From: Auanema rhodensis
Lineage: Eukaryota > Nematoda > Chromadorea > Rhabditida > Rhabditidae
Length of the DNA: 64,000 bases
Reading direction: 5' to 3'
Assembly (NCBI GenBank): GCA_964057225.1
Contig: CAXKVF010000073.1
Coordinates: 992,001-1,056,000 of the forward strand
Position 1 is the first letter of the stretch. Each line of letters starts with the position of its first letter. Below, piece after piece: positions 53,682 through 64,000 of the stretch. Made by a program: the position numbers and the translations under genes. Under the pieces are notes generated by a model. The model saw only the letters and a list, made by a program, of their open reading frames with translations. It was not told the origin of the DNA and made no database searches.

Positions 53682-56600
53682 TTAGCATAAATTAAAGTTC
53701 ACGTAAATTTCAAAGTCATGGTTACCATGAAGCAATATCAATAAAAATTTGTTTTTAGACTAATATGGACATGGGGAATCTAATTTTGAAAACCGCATCT
53801 CTTTATCTTTCACGTGAAGCGAGTTACATACCAAGTGCACATCACGTGTACATTTAATTAGCATAAATTAAAGTTCACGTAAATTTCAAAGTCATGGTTA
53901 CCATGAAGCAATATCAATAAAAATTTGTTTTTAGACTAATATGGACATGGGGAATCTAATTTCGAAAACCGCATCTCTTTATCTTTCACGTGAAGCGAGT
54001 TACATACCATGTGCACATCACGTGTACATTTAATTAGCATAAATTAAAGTTCACGTAAATTTCAAAGTCATGGTTACCATGCACCAATATCAATAAAAAT
54101 TTGTTTTTAGACTAATATGGACATGGGGAATCTAATTTTGAAAACCGCATCTCTTTATCTTTCACGTGAAGCGAGTTACATACCAAGTGCACATCACGTG
54201 TACATTTAATTAGCATAAATTAAAGTTCACGTAAATTTCAAAGTCATGGTTACCATGCACCAATATCAATAAAAATTTGTTTTTAGACTAATATGGACAT
54301 GGGGAATCTAATTTTGAAAACCGCATCTCTTTATCTTTCACGTGAAGCGAGTTACATACCAAGTGCACATCACGTGTACATTTAATTAGCATAAATTAAA
54401 GTTCACGTAAATTTCAAAGTCATGGTTACCATGCACCAATATCAATAAAAATTTGTTTTTAGACTAATATGGACATGGGGAATCTAATTTTGAAAACCGC
54501 ATCTCTTTATCTTTCACGTGAAGCGAGTTACATACCAAGTGCACATCACGTGTACATTTAATTAGCATAAATTAAAGTTCACGTAAATTTCAAAGTCATG
54601 GTTACCATGCACCAATATCAATAAAAATTTGTTTTTAGACTAATATGGACATGGGGAATCTAATTTTGAAAACCGCATCTCTTTATCTTTCACGTGAAGC
54701 GAGTTACATACCAAGTGCACATCACGTGTACATTTAATTAGCATAAATTAAAGTTCACGAAAATTTCAAAGTCATGGTTACCATGCACCAATATCAATAA
54801 AAATTTGTTTTTAGACTAATATGGACATGGGGAATCTAATTTTGAAAACCGCATCTCTTTATCTTTCACGTGAAGCGAGTTACATACCAAGTGCACATCA
54901 CGTGTACATTTAATTAGCATAAATTAAAGTTCACGTAAATTTCAAAGTCATGGTTACCATGAACCAATATCAATAAAAATTTGTTTTTAGACTAATATGG
55001 ACATGGGGAATCTAATTTTGAAAACCGCATCTCTTTATCTTTCACGTGAAGCGAGTTACATACCAAGTGCACATCACGTGTACATTTAATTAGCATAAAT
55101 TAAAGTTCACGTAAATTTCAAAGTCATGGTTACCATGAAGCAATATCGATAAAAATTTGTTTTTAGACTAATATGGACATGGGGAATCTAATTTTGAAAA
55201 CCGCATCTCTTTATCTTTCACGTGAAGCGAGTTACATACCAAGTGCACATCACGTGTACATTTAATTAGCATAAATTAAAGTTCACGTAAATTTCAAAGT
55301 CATGGTTACCATGAAGCAATATCAATAAAAATTTGTTTTTAGACTAATATGGACATGGGGAATCTAATTTTGAAAACCGCATCTCTTTATCTTTCACGTG
55401 AAGCGAGTTACATACCATGTGCACATCACGTGTACATTTAATTAGCATAAATTAAAGTTCACGTAAATTTCAAAGTCATGGTTACCATGAAGCAATATCA
55501 ATAAAAATTTGTTTTTAGACTAATATGGACATGGGGAATCTAATTTCGAAAACCGCATCTCTTTATCTTTCACGTGAAGCGAGTTACATACCATGTGCAC
55601 ATCACGTGTACATTTAAATAGCATAAATTAAAGTTCACGTAAATTTCAAAGTCATGGTTACCATGAACCAATATCAATAAAAATTTGTTTTTAGACTAAT
55701 ATGGACATGGGCAATCTAATTTTGAAAACCGCATCTCTTTATCTTTCACGTGAAGCGAGTTACATACCAAGTGCACATCACGTGTACATTTAATTAGCAT
55801 AAATTAAAGTTCACGTAAATTTCAAAGTCATGGTTACCATGCACCAATATCAATAAAAATTTGTTTTTAGACTAATATGGACATGGGGAATCTAATTTTG
55901 AAAACCGCATCTCTTTATCTTTCACGTGAAGCGAGTTACATACCGAGTGCACATCACGTGTACATTTAATTAGCATAAATTAAAGTTCACGTAAATTTCA
56001 AAGTCATGGTTACCATGCACCAATATCAATAAAAATTTGTTTTTAGACTAATATGGACATGGGGAATCTAATTTTGAAAACCGCATCTCTTTATCTTTCA
56101 CGTGAAGCGAGTTACATACCAAGTGCACATCACGTGTACATTTAATTAGCATAAATTAAAGTTCACGTAAATTTCAAAGTCATGGTTACCATGAACCAAT
56201 GTCAATAAAAATTTGTTTTTAGACTAATATGGACATGGGGAATCTAATTTTGAAAACCGCATCTCTTTATCTTTCACGTGAAGCGAGTTACATACCAAGT
56301 GCACATCACGTGTACATTTAATTAGCATAAATTAAAGTTCACGTAAATTTCAAAGTCATGGTTACCATGAAGCAATATCGATAAAAATTTGTTTTTAGAC
56401 TAATATGGACATGGGGAATCTAATTTTGAAAACCGCATCTCTTTATCTTTCACGTGAAGCGAGTTACATACCAAGTGCACATCACGTGTACATTTAATTA
56501 GCATAAATTAAAGTTCACGTAAATTTCAAAGTCATGGTTACCATGAAGCAATATCAATAAAAATTTGTTTTTAGACTAATATGGACATGGGGAATCTAAT

Positions 56601-57553
56601 TTTGAAAACCGCATCTCTTTATCTTTCACGTGAAGCGAGTTACATACCATGTGCACATCACGTGTACATTTAATTAGCATAAATTAAAGTTCACGTAAAT
56701 TTCAAAGTCATGGTTACCATGAAGCAATATCAATAAAAATTTGTTTTTAGACTAATATGGACATGGGGAATCTAATTTCGAAAACCGCATCTCTTTATCT
56801 TTCACGTGAAGCGAGTTACATACCATGTGCACATCACGTGTACATTTAAATAGCATAAATTAAAGTTCACGTAAATTTCAAAGTCATGGTTACCATGAAC
56901 CAATATCAATAAAAATTTGTTTTTAGACTAATATGGACATGGGCAATCTAATTTTGAAAACCGCATCTCTTCATCTTTCACGTGAAGCGAGTTACATACC
57001 AAGTGCACATCACGTGTACATTTAATTAGCATAAATTAAAGTTCACGTAAATTTCAAAGTCATGGTTACCATGCACCAATATCAATAAAAATTTGTTTTT
57101 AGACTAATATGGACATGGGGAATCTAATTTTGAAAACCGCATCTCTTTATCTTTCACGTGAAGCGAGTTACATACCGAGTGCACATCACGTGTACATTTA
57201 ATTAGCATAAATTAAAGTTCACGTAAATTTCAAAGTCATGGTTACCATGCACCAATATCAATAAAAATTTGTTTTTAGACTAATATGGACATGGGGAATC
57301 TAATTTTGAAAACCGCATCTCTTTATCTTTCACGTGAAGCGAGTTACATACCAAGTGCACATCACGTGTACATTTAATTAGCATAAATTAAAGTTCACGT
57401 AAATTTCAAAGTCATGGTTACCATGAACCAATATCAATAAAAATTTGTTTTTAGACTAATATGGACATGGGGAATCTAATTTTGAAAACCGCATCTCTTT
57501 ATCTTTCACGTGAAGCGAGTTACATACCAAGTGCACATCACGTGTACATTTAA
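53682..57553 (+). repeat. 22-mer duplication, copy 2 (m306-m327)
   Basis: It matches 49810-53681 marker for marker, including the run of five GCACC monomers, CACGAAAA in m312, and TCTTCATC only in the second 7-mer (m324). The one difference I noticed is A to G at 56201 (CAATGTCAAT in m320). If that holds, the copies are more than 99.9% identical, which makes this the youngest large duplication in the window. Confidence 0.95.
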
Positions 57554-58433
57554 TTAGCATAAATTAAAGTTCACGTAAATTTCAAAGTCAAGGTTACCAT
57601 GAAGCAATATCAATAAAAATTTGTTTTTAGACTAATATGGACATGGGGAATCTAATTTTGAAAACCGCATCTCTTTATCTTTCACGTGAAGCGAGTTACA
57701 TACCAAGTGCACATCACGTGTACATTTAATTAGCATAAATTAAAGTTCACGTAAATTTCAAAGTCATGGTTACCATGCACCAATATCAATAAAAATTTGT
57801 TTTTAGACTAATATGGACATGGGGGATCTAATTTTGAAAACCGCATCTCTTTATCTTTCACGTGAAGCGAGTTACATACCAAGTGCACATCACGTGTACA
57901 TTTAATTAGCATAAATTAAAGTTCACGTAAATTTCAAAGTCATGGTTACCATGAACCAATATCAATAAAAATTTGTTTTTAGACTAATATGGACATGGGT
58001 AATCTAATTTTGAAAACCGCATCTCTTTATCTTTCACGTGAAGCGAGTTACATACCAAGTGCACATCACGTGTACATTTAATTAGCATAAATTAAAGTTC
58101 ACGTAAATTTCAAAGTCATGGTTACCATGCACCAATATCAATAAAAATTTGTTTTTAGACTAATATGGACATGGGGGATCTAATTTTGAAAACCGCATCT
58201 CTTTATCTTTCACGTGAAGCGAGTTACATACCAAGTGCACATCACGTGTACATTTAATTAGCATAAATTAAAGTTCACGTAAATTTCAAAGTCATGGTTA
58301 CCATGAACCAATATCAATAAAAATTTGTTTTTAGACTAATATGGACATGGGTAATCTAATTTTGAAAACCGCATCTCTTTATCTTTCACGTGAAGCGAGT
58401 TACATACCAAGTGCACATCACGTGTACATTTAA
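57554..58433 (+). repeat. m328-m332 with a dimer (352 bp) duplication
   Basis: m328 is GAAGC with GTCAAGGTTACC. Then m329-m330 and m331-m332 (57730-58433) are two identical-looking dimers: GCACC with TGGGGGAT, followed by GAACC with TGGGTAAT. This is the shortest clear higher-order unit in the window. No gene is present. Confidence 0.85.
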
Positions 58434-61249
58434 TTAGCATAAATTAAAGTTCACGTAAATTTCAAAGTCATGGTTACCATGAACCAATATCAATAAAAAT
58501 TTGTTTTTAGACTAATATGGACATGGGGAATCTAATTTTGAAAACCGCATCTCTTTATCTTTCACGTCAAGCGAGTTACATACCAAGTGCACATCACGTG
58601 TACATTTAATTAGCATAAATTAAAGTTCACGTAAATTTCAAAGTCAAGGTTACCATGAAGCAATATCAATAAAAATTTGTTTTTAGACTAATATGGACAT
58701 GGGGAATCTAATTTTGAAAACCGCATCTCTTTATCTTTCACGTGAAGCGAGTTACATACCAAGTGCACATCACGTGTACATTTAATTAGCATAAATTAAA
58801 GTTCACGTAAATTTCAAAGTCATGGTTACCATGCACCAATATCAATAAAAATTTGTTTTTAGACTAATATGGACATGGGGAATCTAATTTTGAAAACCGC
58901 ATCTCTTTATCTTTCACGTGAAGCGAGTTACATACCAAGTGCACATCACGTGTACATTTAATTAGCATAAATTAAAGTTCACGTAAATTTCAAAGTCATG
59001 GTTACCATGAACCAATATCAATAAAAATTTGTTTTTAGACTAATATGGACATGGGGAATCTAATTTTGAAAACCGCATCTCTTTATCTTTCACGTGAAGC
59101 GAGTTACATACCAAGTGCACATCACGTGTACATTTAATTAGCATAAATTAAAGTTCACGTAAATTTCAAAGTCATGGTTACCATGAACCAATATCAATAA
59201 AAATTTGTTTTTAGACTAATATGGACATGGGGAATCTAATTTTGAAAACCGCATCTCTTTATCTTTCACGTGAAGCGAGTTACATACCAAGTGCACATCA
59301 CGTGTACATTTAATTAGCATAAATTAAAGTTCACGTAAAATTCAAAGTCATGGTTACCATGCACCAATATCAATAAAAATTTGTTTTTAGAGTAATATGG
59401 ACATGGGGAATCTAATTTTGAAAACCGCATCTCTTTATCTTTCACGTGAAGCGAGTTACATACCAAGTGCACATCACGTGTACATTTAATTAGCATAAAT
59501 TAAAGTTCACGTAAATTTCAAAGTCATGGTTACCATGCACCAATATCAATAAAAATTTGTTTTTAGACTAATATGGACATGGGGAATCTGATTTTGAAAA
59601 CCGCATCTCTTCATCTTTCACGTGAAGCGAGTTACATACCAAGTGCACATCACGTGTACATTTAATTAGCGTAAATTAAAGTTCACGTAAATTTCAAAGT
59701 CATGGTTACCATGAACCAATATCAATAAAAATTTGTTTTTAGACTAATATGGACATGGGGAATCTAATTTTGAAAACCGCATCTCTTTATCTTTCACGTG
59801 AAGCGAGTTACATACCAAGTGCACATCACGTGTACATTTAATTAGCATAAATTAAAGTTCACGTAAATTTCAAAGTCATGGTTACCATGAACCAATATCA
59901 ATAAAAATTTGTTTTTAGACTAATATGGACATGGGGAATCTAATTTTGAAAACCGCATCTCTTTATCTTTCACGTGAAGCGAGTTACATACCAAGTGCAC
60001 ATCACGTGTACATTTAATTAGCATAAATTAAAGTTCACGTAAATTTCAAAGTCATGGTTACCATGAACCAATATCAATAAAAATTTGTTTTTAGACTAAT
60101 ATGGACATGGGGAATCTAATTTTGAAAACCGCATCTCTTTATCTTTCACGTGAAGCGAGTTACATACCAAGTGCACATCACGTGTACATTTAATTAGCAT
60201 AAATTAAAGTTCACGTAAATTTCAAAGTCATGGTTACCATGAAGCAATATCAATAAAAATTTGTTTTTAGACTAATATGGACATGGGGAATTTAATTTTG
60301 AAAACCGCATCTCTTTATCTTTCACGTGAAGCGAGTTACATACCAAGTGCACATCACGTGTACATTTAATTAGCATAAATTAAAGTTCACGTAAATTTCA
60401 AAGTCATGGTTACCATGAACCAATATCAATAAAAATTTATTTTTAGACTAATATGGACATGGGGAATCTAATTTTGAAAACCGCATCTCTTTATCTTTCA
60501 CGTGAAGCGAGTTACATACCAAGTGCACATCACGTGTACATTTAATTAGCATAAATTAAAGTTCACGTAAATTTCAAAGTCATGGTTACCATGAACCAAT
60601 ATCAATAAAAATTTGTTTTTAGACTAATATGGACATGGGGAATCTAATTTTGAAAACCGCATCTCTTTATCTTTCACGTGAAGCGAGTTACATACCAAGT
60701 GCACATCACGTGTACATTTAATTAGCATAAATTAAAGTTCACGTAAATTTCAAAGTCATGGTTACCATGAACCAATATCAATAAAAATTTGTTTTTAGAC
60801 TAATATGGACATGGGAAATCTAATTTTGAAAACCGCATCTCTTTATCTTTCACGTGAAGCGAGTTACATACCAAGTGCACATCACGTGTACATTTAATTA
60901 GCATAAATTAAAGTTCACGTAAATTTCAAAGTCATGGTTACCATGAAGCAATATCAATAAAAATTTGTTTTTAGACTAATATGGACATGGGGAATCTAAT
61001 TTTGAAAACCGCATCTCTTTATCTTTCACGTGAAGCGAGTTACATACCAAGTGCACATCACGTGTACATTTAATTAGCATAAATTAAAGTTCACGTAAAT
61101 TTCAAAGTCATGGTTACCATGAACCAATATCAATAAAAATTTGTTTTTAGACTAATATGGACATGGAGAATCTAATTTTGAAAACCGCATCTCTTTATCT
61201 TTCACGTGAAGCGAGTTACATACCAAGTGCACATCACGTGTACATTTAA
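58434..61249 (+). repeat. 16-mer (2816 bp) duplication, copy 1 (m333-m348)
   Basis: Markers are: CACGTCAAG (m333); GTCAAGGTT with GAAGC (m334); GCACC (m335); GTAAAATTC, GCACC and AGAGTAAT (m338); GCACC with TCTTCATC (m339); TTAGCGTAAA (m340); GAAGC with GAATTTAAT (m343); ATTTATTTTT (m344); TGGGAAATC (m346); GAAGC (m347); TGGAGAATC (m348). A to G at 59590 (ATCTGATTTT) is private to this copy. Its left boundary lies inside m333, because bases 47-53 there differ from m349. Confidence 0.95.
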
Positions 61250-64000
61250 TTAGCATAAATTAAAGTTCACGTAAATTTCAAAGTCATGGTTACCATGCAC
61301 CAATATCAATAAAAATTTGTTTTTAGACTAATATGGACATGGGGAATCTAATTTTGAAAACCGCATCTCTTTATCTTTCACGTCAAGCGAGTTACATACC
61401 AAGTGCACATCACGTGTACATTTAATTAGCATAAATTAAAGTTCACGTAAATTTCAAAGTCAAGGTTACCATGAAGCAATATCAATAAAAATTTGTTTTT
61501 AGACTAATATGGACATGGGGAATCTAATTTTGAAAACCGCATCTCTTTATCTTTCACGTGAAGCGAGTTACATACCAAGTGCACATCACGTGTACATTTA
61601 ATTAGCATAAATTAAAGTTCACGTAAATTTCAAAGTCATGGTTACCATGCACCAATATCAATAAAAATTTGTTTTTAGACTAATATGGACATGGGGAATC
61701 TAATTTTGAAAACCGCATCTCTTTATCTTTCACGTGAAGCGAGTTACATACCAAGTGCACATCACGTGTACATTTAATTAGCATAAATTAAAGTTCACGT
61801 AAATTTCAAAGTCATGGTTACCATGAACCAATATCAATAAAAATTTGTTTTTAGACTAATATGGACATGGGGAATCTAATTTTGAAAACCGCATCTCTTT
61901 ATCTTTCACGTGAAGCGAGTTACATACCAAGTGCACATCACGTGTACATTTAATTAGCATAAATTAAAGTTCACGTAAATTTCAAAGTCATGGTTACCAT
62001 GAACCAATATCAATAAAAATTTGTTTTTAGACTAATATGGACATGGGGAATCTAATTTTGAAAACCGCATCTCTTTATCTTTCACGTGAAGCGAGTTACA
62101 TACCAAGTGCACATCACGTGTACATTTAATTAGCATAAATTAAAGTTCACGTAAAATTCAAAGTCATGGTTACCATGCACCAATATCAATAAAAATTTGT
62201 TTTTAGAGTAATATGGACATGGGGAATCTAATTTTGAAAACCGCATCTCTTTATCTTTCACGTGAAGCGAGTTACATACCAAGTGCACATCACGTGTACA
62301 TTTAATTAGCATAAATTAAAGTTCACGTAAATTTCAAAGTCATGGTTACCATGCACCAATATCAATAAAAATTTGTTTTTAGACTAATATGGACATGGGG
62401 AATCTAATTTTGAAAACCGCATCTCTTCATCTTTCACGTGAAGCGAGTTACATACCAAGTGCACATCACGTGTACATTTAATTAGCGTAAATTAAAGTTC
62501 ACGTAAATTTCAAAGTCATGGTTACCATGAACCAATATCAATAAAAATTTGTTTTTAGACTAATATGGACATGGGGAATCTAATTTTGAAAACCGCATCT
62601 CTTTATCTTTCACGTGAAGCGAGTTACATACCAAGTGCACATCACGTGTACATTTAATTAGCATAAATTAAAGTTCACGTAAATTTCAAAGTCATGGTTA
62701 CCATGAACCAATATCAATAAAAATTTGTTTTTAGACTAATATGGACATGGGGAATCTAATTTTGAAAACCGCATCTCTTTATCTTTCACGTGAAGCGAGT
62801 TACATACCAAGTGCACATCACGTGTACATTTAATTAGCATAAATTAAAGTTCACGTAAATTTCAAAGTCATGGTTACCATGAACCAATATCAATAAAAAT
62901 TTGTTTTTAGACTAATATGGACATGGGGAATCTAATTTTGAAAACCGCATCTCTTTATCTTTCACGTGAAGCGAGTTACATACCAAGTGCACATCACGTG
63001 TACATTTAATTAGCATAAATTAAAGTTCACGTAAATTTCAAAGTCATGGTTACCATGAAGCAATATCAATAAAAATTTGTTTTTAGACTAATATGGACAT
63101 GGGGAATTTAATTTTGAAAACCGCATCTCTTTATCTTTCACGTGAAGCGAGTTACATACCAAGTGCACATCACGTGTACATTTAATTAGCATAAATTAAA
63201 GTTCACGTAAATTTCAAAGTCATGGTTACCATGAACCAATATCAATAAAAATTTATTTTTAGACTAATATGGACATGGGGAATCTAATTTTGAAAACCGC
63301 ATCTCTTTATCTTTCACGTGAAGCGAGTTACATACCAAGTGCACATCACGTGTACATTTAATTAGCATAAATTAAAGTTCACGTAAATTTCAAAGTCATG
63401 GTTACCATGAACCAATATCAATAAAAATTTGTTTTTAGACTAATATGGACATGGGGAATCTAATTTTGAAAACCGCATCTCTTTATCTTTCACGTGAAGC
63501 GAGTTACATACCAAGTGCACATCACGTGTACATTTAATTAGCATAAATTAAAGTTCACGTAAATTTCAAAGTCATGGTTACCATGAACCAATATCAATAA
63601 AAATTTGTTTTTAGACTAATATGGACATGGGAAATCTAATTTTGAAAACCGCATCTCTTTATCTTTCACGTGAAGCGAGTTACATACCAAGTGCACATCA
63701 CGTGTACATTTAATTAGCATAAATTAAAGTTCACGTAAATTTCAAAGTCATGGTTACCATGAAGCAATATCAATAAAAATTTGTTTTTAGACTAATATGG
63801 ACATGGGGAATCTAATTTTGAAAACCGCATCTCTTTATCTTTCACGTGAAGCGAGTTACATACCAAGTGCACATCACGTGTACATTTAATTAGCATAAAT
63901 TAAAGTTCACGTAAATTTCAAAGTCATGGTTACCATGAACCAATATCAATAAAAATTTGTTTTTAGACTAATATGGACATGGAGAATCTAATTTTGAAAA
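61250..64000 (+). repeat. 16-mer duplication, copy 2 (m349-m364), cut by the window end
   Basis: It repeats the markers of copy 1 in order, ending with TGGAGAATC in the partial monomer m364. Two differences are seen: GCACC rather than GAACC in m349, and the consensus base in m355 where copy 1 has A to G at 59590. The block reaches the window edge, so further copies may follow outside. Confidence 0.95.

Larger units (their letters stand above)
1..64000 (+). repeat. 176-bp satellite DNA array, about 363.6 monomers, single orientation
   Basis: The phase motif TTAGCATAAA at base 1 recurs at 177, 353, 529 and so on, every 176 bp, to 63890. 363 x 176 is 63888, so the total drift is one base, explained by the T insertion near 34588. 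All monomers read in the same direction and nothing else interrupts them. The consensus has 30 C and 26 G in 176 bp (32% GC). Copies usually differ from it by 0-5 substitutions. In established knowledge, monomers of about 150-180 bp in long homogeneous head-to-tail arrays with higher-order repeats are characteristic of eukaryotic centromeres. Centromere identity here is inferred. A non-centromeric heterochromatic or subtelomeric satellite is the alternative. The plus-strand label only states the reading direction used for the consensus. Confidence 0.99.

Noticed and set aside
59314-59496. 60-codon open reading frame on the minus strand as a small protein gene
   Set aside because: It spans one satellite monomer from junction to junction and exists only because C79 to G removes a stop codon. 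There is no family resemblance, and the same DNA is non-coding in the other monomers.
62130-62312. Second identical 60-codon frame on the minus strand
   Set aside because: It is the copy of 59314-59496 made by the 2816-bp duplication. Its identity reflects duplication, not protein conservation.
1-64000. CRISPR array or other prokaryotic direct repeats
   Set aside because: There are no unique spacers: the full 176-bp unit repeats without interruption, and no cas-like or any other gene is present.
1-64000. Human-type alpha satellite with CENP-B boxes
   Set aside because: The period is 176 rather than 171 bp, the sequence does not resemble alpha satellite, and I find no TTCGNNNNANNCGGG pattern. 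The TTTCGAAA variant monomers do not supply one.
1-64000. Transposon, LTR or rDNA spacer inside the array
   Set aside because: The 176-bp register holds from end to end, so no insert longer than one base fits.

Overview
The whole window is one uninterrupted tandem array of a satellite DNA with a 176-bp monomer. Phase 1 of the repeat is the TTAGCATAAA motif at base 1. The same phase point recurs every 176 bp, up to 63890, with a single 1-bp slip near 34588. That gives 363 complete monomers and a 111-bp partial one. Every monomer runs in the same orientation. I see no inverted block, transposon, spacer, RNA gene or protein gene. The consensus monomer has about 32% GC, and most copies differ from it at only 0-5 positions.

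This organisation is typical of eukaryotic centromeric or other constitutive heterochromatin. The monomer is close to a nucleosome repeat length and there is higher-order structure. I do not recognise the monomer: it is not human-type alpha satellite, has no CENP-B box that I can find, and does not match the Arabidopsis 178-bp repeat as I remember it. The species cannot be named. Strong depletion of CNG trinucleotides without CpG depletion would fit a plant, but this is inference. Centromere function is likely but not shown by sequence alone.

Diagnostic substitutions let the array be read as a history of segmental duplications. Below, mN is monomer N, starting at 1+176(N-1) up to m197 and at 2+176(N-1) after it. 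Layout: 1-8624, irregular mixture with a 25-monomer-spaced cassette and a 3-mer duplication; 8625-18656, an 8-monomer (1408 bp) pattern with a 20-monomer echo; 18657-22880, a homogenised zone ending in a 10-mer (1760 bp) duplication; 22881-32912, a patchwork of shared cassettes at 14-, 17- and 8-monomer spacing; 32913-36785, an 11-mer duplication; 37490-42417, a 14-mer duplication; 41538-44001, a 7-mer duplication cut from it; 43474-47521, an 18-monomer echo around a 5-mer duplication; 47522-49809, mixed; 49810-57553, an almost perfect 22-mer (3872 bp) duplication that contains 7-mers; 57730-58433, a dimer duplication; 58434-64000, a 16-mer (2816 bp) duplication still running at the window edge. 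No single higher-order repeat dominates.

Within each monomer the notable structures are several short dyads, among them CATGGT-T-ACCATG and TTCACGTGAA. There are also three CACGT-core boxes spaced 32 and 33 bp apart, about three helical turns, and one box contains an ATCACGTG match to the yeast CDEI consensus. The only long reading frames (60 codons, minus strand, at 59314-59496 and 62130-62312) come from one point mutation that removes a stop codon and was copied by the 16-mer duplication. They are not genes. All comparisons were made by eye.
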